In this document: positions 1 to 7,635 of the stretch, piece after piece
How the letters are laid out: each line of letters begins with the position of its first letter
How positions within the stretch are numbered: the stretch's first letter is position 1
Virus record (IMG/VR): IMGVR_UViG_3300037189_000502
Coordinates: 1 to 31,274 of that record
DNA length: 31,274 nucleotides
DNA from: a virus
Direction: 5' to 3' (one strand)
Program-made: the position numbers and the translations under genes
Notes under the pieces: model-generated
The model's database searches: none
Told to the model about the DNA's origin: nothing
Seen by the model: only the letters and a program-made list of their open reading frames with translations

Positions 1-1
1 C

Positions 2-895
2 GACGATCACTGGTATTACAAGATTGCAGAAGAAGACACCCCCGAAGGATGGGAATTCTTTAACCAACCGGGTGGTCTCATTCGTCTTCAAGAGGGCGAT
101 GATGTTCAATACAAGCCGAATCCGGATGCGGAGAATGTGTTCAACCTTCCTCAAGGGTATGAGTATTACCTGAAGATGATTAAGGGTAAGTCCGACGACT
201 GGATAAAAGTCTTCGTCCTCGGCCAGTACGGAACCACCGCTGACGGAAAGCCAGTCTACCCAGAGTACAACGACAGAATCCACACCTCGGAAGAGGAGAT
301 CCTTGTGAACAGAGGACTACCTCTGTACCTTGGATGGGACTTCGGACTCACCCCAGCCTGCATCGTCGGACAGATTACTGCCCGTGGACAGCTTGTGATT
401 CTTGAAGAGTTCCTAGCTGAAGACATGGGTATCAGACAGTTTGCTCAGGAAATCGTCAAGCCAGCCTTGATGACGACCTACTCTGGAATGAGGTTCATCT
501 CTGTTGGCGATCCTGCTGGAACGCATAGGTCTCAAGCGGATGAGAGAACCTGCTACCAAGAACTTCTGGAATCAGGGATAGCAAGTGAGCCGACCAATAC
601 AAACGATTTCATACCACGCAGAGAATCTGTTGCGTACTTCCTCAACAAGTTGGCTGGGGGAGAACCTGGATTTCTTCTCTCGCCAAACTGCCGCCAACTC
701 CGCAAAGGGTTCCTCGGTGGTTACAGGTACGAACGACTCAAGGTTGCCGGTGAAAGATACCGAGACCGACCAGTCAAAGACAGATTCAGCCATCCACACG
801 ATGCACTCCAGTACCTCTGTTTAGCAGCTCGTAGCGGCAAAGTAGAAGTGAGAGCACGGGTAATTAAAAAAGCGTCCAGCAAAGCATGGGCATGA
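2..895 (+). CDS. terL: Terminase large subunit, C-terminal part (5' end outside window)
   Basis: The frame is open from the first bases of the window, so the gene is cut at its 5' end and 297 residues are visible. The first about 45 residues (with an EGWEFFNQPGG stretch) look like the end of the ATPase domain. The rest fits an RNase H-like nuclease domain: GWDFG gives D113, SVGDPAG gives D170 and HDALQ gives D267, the usual three metal-binding acidic residues. The family is the motor of DNA packaging: it docks on the portal, pumps DNA into the prohead and cuts the concatemer. The portal gene follows after 10 bases, the classic order. An internal GTG at 137 could be mistaken for the start, but the coding signal clearly continues upstream of it. 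The terminase assignment is secure; the packaging type (headful or cos) cannot be judged here. Confidence 0.93.
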   Translation, partial: DDHWYYKIAEEDTPEGWEFFNQPGGLIRLQEGDDVQYKPNPDAENVFNLPQGYEYYLKMIKGKSDDWIKVFVLGQYGTTADGKPVYPEYNDRIHTSEEEILVNRGLPLYLGWDFGLTPACIVGQITARGQLVILEEFLAEDMGIRQFAQEIVKPALMTTYSGMRFISVGDPAGTHRSQADERTCYQELLESGIASEPTNTNDFIPRRESVAYFLNKLAGGEPGFLLSPNCRQLRKGFLGGYRYERLKVAGERYRDRPVKDRFSHPHDALQYLCLAARSGKVEVRARVIKKASSKAWA

Positions 896-905
896 GGAAT
901 AAACC

Positions 906-2930
906 ATGACACAGGTGTATCAGGCAGCCGCGCCAGTCGAAGCAGACATCAGCGCCGTCCAAGCACAGGGCGTGGATAACTCCGACCTGATCGCTATGGG
1001 CATCTCTGGTCACATCAATTCTTGCTGGACTCAAGCGAAGATGGCTAAACAAGACATCACAGAGCGCCTACTCCAGTGCGAGCGCCAGCGGCGTGGTGAA
1101 TATGATCCAGACAAAGCTATGGACATAGCCAATACTGGCGGATCAGACATCTTCATGATGCTGACAGACGTTAAGTGTGCCGCCGCCAAGTCGTGGATTC
1201 AGGACGTAATGCTCCAAGCAAACCGTCCTTTTGACCTTGTACCCGCTCAGGAACCACAGATTCCTCCTGAAGTCCGTCTGTCGATCATCGACTTGGTTCG
1301 GACAGAGGCAGAAGATTACGTTCTTGCTGGTCAGGAACTACACCCAGAGACATTCCGCAAGCGGATGAACGAAGTCCACGACATGATTTCTATTCGTGTC
1401 AAGGAAGAAGCCAAGGCTACCGCAGAGAGAATGGCTCAGGTCATCCAAGATCAACTGGATGTTGGTAAGTTCAAGCCTGCCATGCAGGACTTCATTGATG
1501 ACTTCGTGACGTTCCCCACGGCCATCCTCAAAGGCCCAAGCGTTCGCCGCAAGAAGCAACTCCAATGGGGGCCAAACTTCATGCCTATCGTTGTGAACGA
1601 TATGATTCGTGAGGTTTCAAGGGTTTCTCCTTACGACATCTTCCCAAGCGCCAACTCAATGGGCGTGGATGACGGCTTCCTGATCCAGCGTCACCGTCTG
1701 TCGGCTAAGACCTTGGAGTCCATGAAGGGTGTCCCCGGATACTCGGACGACGAGATAGATCAAGTCATCATCCGTTACGCAAGAACTGGTTACCGGTACA
1801 ACGAGTTCGGCGACCAACAGCGTGACGACCTCGAAGGCAAGACGAATTCCCAAATGCACAACGATCACCTGATCGAAGCACTGGAATTCTGGGGGCCAGT
1901 CATGGGCGACCTGCTCATGCAGTGGGGTATGAAGGACGTAGAACCCAACAAGGTCTACGAGATCAATGCTTGGCAAGTGGCAAACTTCACAATCAAGGTG
2001 GTTCTGAATCCAGATCCACTTGGTGAGCGCCCTTACGAGATCGCCTCATGGAGAACCATTCCTTCAGCTTTCTGGGGCATGGCTCTTCCTGAGAACATGC
2101 GCGATGTGCAAATCATGTGCAACGCCTCTGCTCGCGCACTAGCGAACAACATGGGTATCGGCTCCGGCCCTCAAGTTGAAGTGGCTGTGGACAGATTGGC
2201 TGACGGCGAAGACATTACACAGATGTATCCTTGGAAGATCTGGCAGACCACATCGGATAAAACTGGTGGCGGGCAGCCGGGTGTTCGCTTCTTTATGCCT
2301 GAGATGAAGGCTGCTGAGTTGATGGGCATCTACAACCAGTTCGCCAAACAAGCGGACGAAGTGACAGGTATCCCAAATTACATCTACGGTTCTGGCTCTG
2401 GAGCAAGTGGCGCAGGCCGCACAGCTTCTGGTCTGTCTATGTTGATGGACAACGCCGCCAAGGGAATCAAGATGGCGGTCGGCACAATCGACGATGTTGT
2501 CGTCATGGTCGTCAATCGCTTCTACATTCACAACATGATCTACAACCCAGACCCCTACATCAAGGGTGACTTCCGTGTTGTAGCCAAGGGTGCAATGGGA
2601 TTGATTGCCAAAGAACAGATCCAGGTTCGCCGCAATGAGTTCTTGAATCTTGTGCTCAGCAACCAGATCGCTCTACAGATTGTTGGCCCAGAAGGTGCTG
2701 CTTATCTGTTGCGCGAAACAGCGATGGGCTTACAGATGGATACCGACAGATTGGTTCCATCGACAGAGATGATGAAGTTCAAACAAGAACAGATTCAGAT
2801 GGCAATGCAACAGTTGCAGGCCACAATGCCACAACAACAGATTGCAGCACCAGAGGCAACAAACCCAGCCGGAGACCAAGCGCCTCCTGCAATGAATACA
2901 GTTCAACCCCAACAAGGAGTATCAGCATGA
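906..2930 (+). CDS. Portal protein
   Basis: This 674-residue protein follows the terminase and precedes scaffold and capsid genes, the standard place for a portal. Its length fits the long portals of short-tailed phages. Internal stretches such as NNMGIGSGPQVEV and GAGRTASGLSMLMDNAAKG (about residues 415-430 and 500-520) resemble conserved parts of podovirus portals. The last about 45 residues are rich in Gln, Pro and Ala and probably disordered. Portals form the twelve-subunit ring at one head vertex through which DNA enters and leaves and to which adaptors bind. A GAGGA ribosome binding site overlaps the terminase stop, about 7 bases before the ATG. The stop overlaps the next start as ATGA. 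Identification rests on context plus recognised motifs, not on a database search. Confidence 0.85.
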   Translation: MTQVYQAAAPVEADISAVQAQGVDNSDLIAMGISGHINSCWTQAKMAKQDITERLLQCERQRRGEYDPDKAMDIANTGGSDIFMMLTDVKCAAAKSWIQDVMLQANRPFDLVPAQEPQIPPEVRLSIIDLVRTEAEDYVLAGQELHPETFRKRMNEVHDMISIRVKEEAKATAERMAQVIQDQLDVGKFKPAMQDFIDDFVTFPTAILKGPSVRRKKQLQWGPNFMPIVVNDMIREVSRVSPYDIFPSANSMGVDDGFLIQRHRLSAKTLESMKGVPGYSDDEIDQVIIRYARTGYRYNEFGDQQRDDLEGKTNSQMHNDHLIEALEFWGPVMGDLLMQWGMKDVEPNKVYEINAWQVANFTIKVVLNPDPLGERPYEIASWRTIPSAFWGMALPENMRDVQIMCNASARALANNMGIGSGPQVEVAVDRLADGEDITQMYPWKIWQTTSDKTGGGQPGVRFFMPEMKAAELMGIYNQFAKQADEVTGIPNYIYGSGSGASGAGRTASGLSMLMDNAAKGIKMAVGTIDDVVVMVVNRFYIHNMIYNPDPYIKGDFRVVAKGAMGLIAKEQIQVRRNEFLNLVLSNQIALQIVGPEGAAYLLRETAMGLQMDTDRLVPSTEMMKFKQEQIQMAMQQLQATMPQQQIAAPEATNPAGDQAPPAMNTVQPQQGVSA

Positions 2931-3196
2931 TGACCAAAAAAGTTGCCAAGAAAGGCATGATCCCCGCAGGCTACGCCAACGGCGGTAAAGCCATGAAAGA
3001 AGAAGGCAAGGGCCACGCCAAGAAAGAAATGGCTGCTTTGAAAAAAGGCGGCGCTTCCAAGAAGATCATGATGTCCGAAGCCAAAGAGTACGGCATGAAG
3101 ATGGCGAATGGCGGCAAGGCATTCAAGCCTTGCGCTGGTTGCCCCATGCCAAAGAAGTGCGCTGCCGCAGGTAAGTGCTTGAAGGGTGGAAAATGA
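2927..3196 (+). CDS. Small Lys/Gly-rich protein with C-terminal four-Cys motif
   Basis: An 89-residue very basic protein I cannot assign to a function. It is full of Lys and Gly and carries the motif ANGGKA twice (about residues 18-23 and 60-65), a motif type also seen in two other proteins of this window. The C-terminus has four cysteines spaced C-x2-C-x5-C-x5-C, which could bind a metal. The ATG overlaps the portal stop (ATGA) and has AAGGAG 7 bases upstream at 2914-2919; a second ATG follows at 2930. Position in the head operon suggests a minor virion or assembly role, possibly DNA contact given the charge, but that is inference. Confidence 0.75.
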   Translation: MMTKKVAKKGMIPAGYANGGKAMKEEGKGHAKKEMAALKKGGASKKIMMSEAKEYGMKMANGGKAFKPCAGCPMPKKCAAAGKCLKGGK

Positions 3197-3276
3197 TTTC
3201 CAAGATCGTTGAGCAGGTCAAGGCTTTGCTTGCCAAGGTCATGGAGCAAGTCAATAAGTTGAAGGAAAAGAAATGA
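3193..3276 (+). CDS. 27-residue helical micro-protein
   Basis: A 27-codon frame starts in an ATGA overlap with the preceding gene and ends in an ATGA overlap with the next, so it fills the gap between two real genes exactly. GGGTGGA lies just before its ATG. The predicted peptide is Lys-rich with regularly spaced Val, Leu and Met, which would form one amphipathic helix or a short coiled coil. No function is recognised. The double coupling is the main argument that it is translated; it could instead merely let ribosomes pass from one gene to the next. Confidence 0.55.
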   Translation: MISKIVEQVKALLAKVMEQVNKLKEKK

Positions 3277-4274
3277 AACCAGATTGGCAAAACAAGAGCT
3301 ACGCCAAGACAAGCTCACCCACCGCCCCTTCGACTATGCACTCTAAGTTGAAGGTGGGCATGACCAGCCTTCACTCGAAGATTGCTGTCTCCAACCACAA
3401 CATGCCTAGTCAGCCAAAGCCTGCTGTTCGCAAGTTTGCTGATGGTGGTGCTGTGATGACTCGCTCAGATGATGAGATTGGTGATACCAATCCTCGCACG
3501 GGCAAGGTAGATCCTGGCAGCTATGACCGTCGAATGGCTGAAGGTGCAAAGAACATGGAGCGCCTGCGCTCTGCCGCCGACAGTATCAAGTCATTCTTCT
3601 CTGGTGAAGACAAATCCTCTTCAGACAAATCCTCTTCAGACAACATCACCAACAATGATGGAGCGAATGAGTCTGACAAGGCAAAGAGAGAAATCATCTC
3701 TGCTGCAATGACACCAAAGTCAGAGACAAGTACAGCGATGACAGAGACAAAGACAGAACCCCCTTCATACATGAAGGGTGTCCGCGAGACTCTGATGAAG
3801 CCAAAGGCTGAGTCAACCATGACGATGCCAGCAGAAGAGGCTAAAGCACCCAAAGTATCCAAGTCTCCCAAAGCTCCCTCAGAGCCAGTTGCAGAAGTTA
3901 AGACAAAACCCATTAAGCCGGTTGGCAAGTCAGCCAGATTGAGTCCTATGGGTCAGTCGGCAAAAGACATTGAGGCAATGGTTGAAGAGAAAAAGAGACA
4001 GAAAGACATTCAGCGGAATAGCCCAGACACTGGAGACGAAGCAAAACGCCTCCGTGATCGAACAAGCAAATCTATCCCAGGTGTTGTTGGTCGATTTGAT
4101 CTTCAAGGAAACCAAATTCCTGTCGGACTCGGGCCAAGATCTTCGCAAGTTTATAGCGGCGATGGAAGTACCGCTATGAGTCGCGCCGAAAACAGATACC
4201 TTCAATCGCGCATTGATGCTGGTAACTTGACAGCGATGGAGAGAGCGCAGGCTAAGCGAGCTGGCTTGATCTAA
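3273..4274 (+). CDS. Disordered head-region protein, unknown function
   Basis: A 333-residue hydrophilic protein with no recognised domain. The middle (about residues 110-240) is rich in Ser, Thr, Lys, Glu and Pro, including a short duplicated DKSSS unit, and is probably unfolded. A FADGGAV motif lies near residue 57, related to the ANGG motif of the upstream 89-residue protein and the ADGG of the 384-residue virion protein at 21576. The C-terminus (about 290-333) looks helical and charged. Its start overlaps the stop of the 27-residue gene (ATGA), with AAGGAAAAG upstream. Location between portal and scaffold suggests a structural or assembly role. It could also be a decoration or internal protein; the sequence does not decide. 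Confidence 0.75.
   Translation: MKPDWQNKSYAKTSSPTAPSTMHSKLKVGMTSLHSKIAVSNHNMPSQPKPAVRKFADGGAVMTRSDDEIGDTNPRTGKVDPGSYDRRMAEGAKNMERLRSAADSIKSFFSGEDKSSSDKSSSDNITNNDGANESDKAKREIISAAMTPKSETSTAMTETKTEPPSYMKGVRETLMKPKAESTMTMPAEEAKAPKVSKSPKAPSEPVAEVKTKPIKPVGKSARLSPMGQSAKDIEAMVEEKKRQKDIQRNSPDTGDEAKRLRDRTSKSIPGVVGRFDLQGNQIPVGLGPRSSQVYSGDGSTAMSRAENRYLQSRIDAGNLTAMERAQAKRAGLI
3609..3643 (+). repeat. Short in-frame tandem repeat, 15-base unit
   Basis: The unit GACAAATCCTCTTCA occurs twice in perfect tandem (3609-3623 and 3624-3638), followed by GACAA. It encodes a repeated Asp-Lys-Ser-Ser-Ser in the disordered part of the 333-residue protein, most likely from recent slippage. Confidence 0.9.
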
Positions 4275-4507
4275 TGCTTCAGAAGCCATCAATACAAGTT
4301 TTAAACGCCCTTGCTTCACTCAAGGGTAACCCTCAGTTTGAGACCATTCAGCAATGGATGGCGGCTTCACTGCAAGACCTATACCGCGACAGCGCCAGCA
4401 CAAAGGATGAAGTCCTATGTCGTTGGCAGCAAGGAGCGGCGCAGGCTGTGAGTGAGTTTTTAGAAAAATCAAAGGATGCCGAAGAGGTTATCCGAAAGTT
4501 GCGGTAG
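4274..4507 (+). CDS. Small protein between portal and scaffold genes
   Basis: A 77-residue, mostly helical protein of unknown function. Its ATG shares one base with the stop of the upstream gene (TAATG). A FETIQQWMAASLQ stretch (about residues 22-34) followed by charged helices resembles small proteins often found beside the scaffold gene in short-tailed phages, but I cannot name a family. No signal peptide, membrane segment or cysteine motif is seen apart from a single Cys. A minor role in head assembly is the simplest reading. Confidence 0.7.
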   Translation: MLQKPSIQVLNALASLKGNPQFETIQQWMAASLQDLYRDSASTKDEVLCRWQQGAAQAVSEFLEKSKDAEEVIRKLR

Positions 4508-4564
4508 ATAGTCTTAGGACTGTCTAGCAGCATTTTGCTGCAACAGGTGCTGGCCTTCCCAGCA
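4507..4564 (+). other. Cluster of three consecutive hairpins in the gap before the scaffold gene
   Basis: Three perfect or near-perfect stems stand side by side. Stem 1: 4507-4513 with 4518-4524, 7 pairs including one G-T, loop TTAG. Stem 2: 4527-4532 with 4536-4541, 6 pairs, loop TTT. Stem 3: 4548-4553 with 4559-4564, 6 pairs, loop CCTTC. None is followed by a T-run, so they are not ordinary intrinsic terminators. They may protect or process the mRNA between the early head genes and the scaffold/capsid pair, or shape translation of the scaffold gene. The pairing is read directly; any role is inference. Confidence 0.6.
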
Positions 4565-4628
4565 ACCGTTGAACACCGAACAAATCACTCGAATACCGCA
4601 AGACTCGAATGTGACTGTCTCGGCTCAC

Positions 4629-4633
4629 GGAGA
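4629..4633 (+). promoter_or_regulatory. Ribosome binding site that sets the scaffold start
   Basis: GGAGA lies 4 bases before the ATG at 4638. The alternative in-frame TTG at 4569 has no comparable site and lies just after the hairpin cluster, so 4638 is preferred. Confidence 0.7.
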
Positions 4634-4637
4634 AACG

Positions 4638-5522
4638 ATGTCTACATTACCACGTGCAGTAATCGCCGCTGAAAAGCGAGCTGATGAAATTTTGCAAGAG
4701 ATAGAGAAGCAGAGCCAGATGGAGCAAATGCCTCAACCTCCGGTTGAATCGCAAGACCCTCCAACTCCCCAACCTCCTATTGACTCCACGCCTCCTCCTC
4801 AAGAGGAAAGCTGGGAACACCGATTCAAGGTTTTACAAGGGAAGTACAACGCTGAAGTTCCTCGCTTTGCACATGAGAATAAAGATTTAAAAGGTCGTCT
4901 CCAGTCTCTCGAAGAACAACTCGAAGATATGAAGAACGCAAAACCTGTCGAGCTTTTGGTTAAGCCAGAAGAGATCGAGCAATACGGTGAAGGTTTGATT
5001 GACGTAGCCCGTCGAGTCGCCAGAGAAGAGCTGGCATCGAAGGACGCACAGATTGCAAAACTCCGATCCGAAATTGATTCTGTCAAATCTGTTCAATCAC
5101 ATGTCGTGCAGGACAACTTTTTTAAATCATTGACTGAAATGGTTCCCGACTGGGAGGCCCTTAACGCCGACGCTAATTTTCTAAATTGGCTCGATGGTGT
5201 TGATGACCTTACAGGAGAAACCAGACAGGCTCTTCTCGGCAAAGCAGAAAATCAACGTGATCCAGTTCGAGCTGCGAAGTTCTTCAACATGTATAAGAAG
5301 ACATCACAATCGTGGGCGGCACAAAGTAACGCATCGATGGAACAGCAAATTGTCCCACCAACAAACCAAGCTCCTTCTACACCGCAAGCGAAGAAGATTT
5401 GGACTCGCGCAGAAATCACAATTTTCTACGACAGGGTGAGACGAGGAACTATTTCAGATGCAGACGCAAGTGCCATTGAAGCTGATATTGCATCAGCATC
5501 TTTCGAGGGTCGTATTCGATGA
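4638..5522 (+). CDS. Scaffold-like head assembly protein
   Basis: A 294-residue acidic, largely helical protein directly before the major capsid gene, the standard place for a scaffold. A Pro/Gln-rich segment (about residues 30-57) is followed by WEHRFKVLQGKYNAEVP (59-75) and long charged heptad-like stretches (about 77-160) that should form coiled coils. The C-terminus is basic and helical (WTRAEITIFYDRVRRG, near 255-270), as in scaffolds that bind capsid subunits through a basic tail. Scaffolds fill the growing prohead and leave before DNA is complete. The start at 4638 is chosen for its GGAGA site; a TTG at 4569 would add 23 residues. No protease motif is seen, so self-cleavage is not supported. 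Confidence 0.78.
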   Translation: MSTLPRAVIAAEKRADEILQEIEKQSQMEQMPQPPVESQDPPTPQPPIDSTPPPQEESWEHRFKVLQGKYNAEVPRFAHENKDLKGRLQSLEEQLEDMKNAKPVELLVKPEEIEQYGEGLIDVARRVAREELASKDAQIAKLRSEIDSVKSVQSHVVQDNFFKSLTEMVPDWEALNADANFLNWLDGVDDLTGETRQALLGKAENQRDPVRAAKFFNMYKKTSQSWAAQSNASMEQQIVPPTNQAPSTPQAKKIWTRAEITIFYDRVRRGTISDADASAIEADIASASFEGRIR

Positions 5523-5556
5523 CCCAAACAAATCAATCTTTTTTTAAGGAAATACC

Positions 5557-6555
5557 ATGTCAATTGGAGTAGCAGGCGCAGGTTCCGCAGCCCTAATCAG
5601 CGGAGCATATCCCCAGTATTCAACTGCCAGCACAACTAAATTCATCCCTGAAGTTTGGTCTGGCAAGTTGCAAGCTAAGTTCTACAAGACAACCGTCTTG
5701 TCAGAAATCACCAACAACGATTGGGAAGGCGAGATCAAGGGTCAAGGCGATAAAGTCTATATCCGTTCAATCCCCACCATCACCATCCGCTCATACACCA
5801 AAGGTATGAATCTGACGAACGAAGTCCCCACATCCACTCCTTTGGAGTTGAACATTGACCAAGGTCAATACTTCTCCGTAGTGTTGGATGACGTTGATGC
5901 CGTTCAAGCAGACGTTAAGTTGATGGACATGTTCACCAACGATGCCAGCGAGCAAATGAAGATCACTATCGACACTGATGTGTTGAACGGTGTGAAAACA
6001 GGCGCAGCATCTACCAACAAGGGTGCAACTGCTGGTGCTTTGTCGGCAAACATCAACTTGGGTACAACCTACGCTACCCGCGCCATCAGCAAGACCAACG
6101 TGTTGGACTTGATTTTGGACATGGGCCAAGTGTTGGACGAATCCGATGTTCCTGAGAGTGGTCGTTGGTTGGTCATTCCTTCATGGATGGCTGCAATGAT
6201 TAAGAACTCTGACCTGAAGCAAGCGTACTTGACCGGCGACAGCCAGTCTCCCTTGCGTAACGGTAAGCTGGGCATGATCGACCGCTTCACCCTGTACGTC
6301 TCTAACTGCCTGCCTAACGCAGTGGATTTGGGTTCCGACTCATCTACCGGCGGTACAGGTACTGCTGCTGACGTTCGTGGTTGGAACATCCTTGCCGGTA
6401 CTCGTGATGCAATCTCCTTTGCTTCACAAATGGCAAACGTCGAGACTATCCGCGCTCAATCCACATTCGGTAACATCGTCCGTGGTTTGAATGTGTATGG
6501 TTACAAAGTGACCAAGCCAGAAGCTCTGGTCAACGCACTGGTTTCCAAGGCCTAA
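5557..6555 (+). CDS. Major capsid protein
   Basis: A 332-residue protein right after the scaffold gene. FIPEVWSGKL (residues 29-38) and GDKVYIRSIPTITIRSY (64-80) are typical of a group of HK97-fold coat proteins in short-tailed and other phages, and the length is normal. It would build the icosahedral shell. AAGGA stands about 6 bases before the ATG and a strong UUCG-loop terminator stands right behind the gene, both consistent with high expression of this most abundant protein. No propeptide is evident at the N-terminus, which is only Gly/Ala-rich. Assignment rests on recognised sequence plus position. Confidence 0.9.
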   Translation: MSIGVAGAGSAALISGAYPQYSTASTTKFIPEVWSGKLQAKFYKTTVLSEITNNDWEGEIKGQGDKVYIRSIPTITIRSYTKGMNLTNEVPTSTPLELNIDQGQYFSVVLDDVDAVQADVKLMDMFTNDASEQMKITIDTDVLNGVKTGAASTNKGATAGALSANINLGTTYATRAISKTNVLDLILDMGQVLDESDVPESGRWLVIPSWMAAMIKNSDLKQAYLTGDSQSPLRNGKLGMIDRFTLYVSNCLPNAVDLGSDSSTGGTGTAADVRGWNILAGTRDAISFASQMANVETIRAQSTFGNIVRGLNVYGYKVTKPEALVNALVSKA

Positions 6556-6572
6556 GCAGTTGCCATTGGATT

Positions 6573-6600
6573 GGGGGAGGCTTCGGCCTCCTCCCTTTTT
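6573..6600 (+). terminator. Intrinsic terminator after the capsid gene
   Basis: A 9-pair GC-rich stem (6573-6581 with 6586-6594, one G-T pair) closes a TTCG tetraloop and is followed by C and five Ts (6596-6600). This is a textbook intrinsic terminator, and the only strong one seen in the window. It lies 17 bases after the capsid stop and ends exactly before the ATG of the glycosyltransferase gene, so that gene must depend on read-through or on a promoter not recognised here. Confidence 0.93.
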
Positions 6601-7635
6601 ATGCGATACATCCGCAATACACAAACCAGCAAGCTTCATGCTTACGATAGATCCCTGCTTGAGCTTGGATACTACGCAGAGTATGAGGACGATCCGCAAG
6701 ATCCGCCAAAGAAAACAAAGGACATCACGTTCTATGTCTCTGCCGTGGGGATTGGGGATGCTGTTTGCGGACTGTATGCAGCTTGCGCGATAGCAGATCA
6801 AGGGTTTAACGTCACGTTCCACACAAGGCACGTTGACTGGCTCTCCGCTGTTTCGCATCCAAATGTGAGTATCTGTGATGAATCTGATTACTCAGCAGAT
6901 GCAAACCTTGATTACCAAGGTCAGCTACGGGCTGGCAGGGACAAGAGCTTCAGCTCAAGGCCGAACTGGTACATCAAAGGCGTGAGGCGGTATTACGAAA
7001 TACCTGAATGCCAAGCAACAAGACCCGCAACGGTTAAGAAGTTTGACAAGTCTCAGAAGATTGCAGTGATTGTTCCAACCAGCATCTGGTCTGTAAGATC
7101 CTGGAATGAGGACAGATGGACAGATCTGTCGAATCTGTTGACAGATAGTGGCTATCTTGTTGTAGCCATAGGCTCTGGAAAAGAGAAAGATCTTCTGGAC
7201 AGGATTCCTGCCAGCAAGGTTTACTGGAACAGGCCAGCATCTGAAATTATTGACCTCATTGGTGGTGCGACAATCCTTTATGGAAACGACAGTGGGATGG
7301 TTCATGTCGCCGGATTGCTGGGAACACCAGCAGTAGCGGTCACTGGCCCGACCACAAGAGACTTTGTTTTTGATTGCGGAGAATCTGTCGTTGGGATAAG
7401 CTCTGACATGCCATGCACAGGATGTTATTGGCAAAGAGACCACGGCTGGGACGAGCGATGTGTAAAAAACTGCGAGTCTTTGCAGTCGATCAAGCCAGAA
7501 TCAGTATTCCAGTTGGGAGAATCACATGTTCATGAGAAACAAGCGCACGGGCAGGATAGTGGTTTACGACGAGAAGTTGCTGGAGTTGGGGTACGAGGCG
7601 GTCGTAGACGAGCCAAAGCCAAAGAAACCAACTGA
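6601..7635 (+). CDS. Glycosyltransferase family 9-like protein with extra N-terminal module
   Basis: A 344-residue protein resembling ADP-heptose:LPS heptosyltransferases (family GT9). GNDSGMVHVAG (228-238) followed by TGPT (248-251) is the nucleotide-sugar binding signature, and a C-terminal cysteine set (PCTGC at 271-275, C287, C291) is also familiar in this family. A GIGDAVCG loop (50-57) begins the first Rossmann half. Residues 1-40 are not part of GT9 and match the N-terminus of the 55-residue protein encoded at 7526. The ATG directly follows the terminator T-run and no ribosome binding site is visible at normal spacing. A TTG at 6571 would start inside the terminator stem and is rejected. 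The last about 35 residues overlap the next gene for 110 bases and look non-native. Likely role: sugar transfer to a virion protein or to host surface glycans; the acceptor is unknown. Confidence 0.85.
   Translation: MRYIRNTQTSKLHAYDRSLLELGYYAEYEDDPQDPPKKTKDITFYVSAVGIGDAVCGLYAACAIADQGFNVTFHTRHVDWLSAVSHPNVSICDESDYSADANLDYQGQLRAGRDKSFSSRPNWYIKGVRRYYEIPECQATRPATVKKFDKSQKIAVIVPTSIWSVRSWNEDRWTDLSNLLTDSGYLVVAIGSGKEKDLLDRIPASKVYWNRPASEIIDLIGGATILYGNDSGMVHVAGLLGTPAVAVTGPTTRDFVFDCGESVVGISSDMPCTGCYWQRDHGWDERCVKNCESLQSIKPESVFQLGESHVHEKQAHGQDSGLRREVAGVGVRGGRRRAKAKETN

Noticed and set aside
4507-4564. Reading the hairpin cluster as intrinsic terminators
   Set aside because: None of the stems is followed by a T-run and stems 1 and 2 are weak in GC.
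4569-4637. TTG start that would lengthen the scaffold protein by 23 residues
   Set aside because: It has no clear ribosome binding site and lies right behind the hairpin cluster; ATG 4638 has GGAGA.
6571-6600. TTG start for the glycosyltransferase inside the terminator
   Set aside because: It would translate the terminator stem, and the shared module with the 55-residue protein begins at the ATG at 6601.
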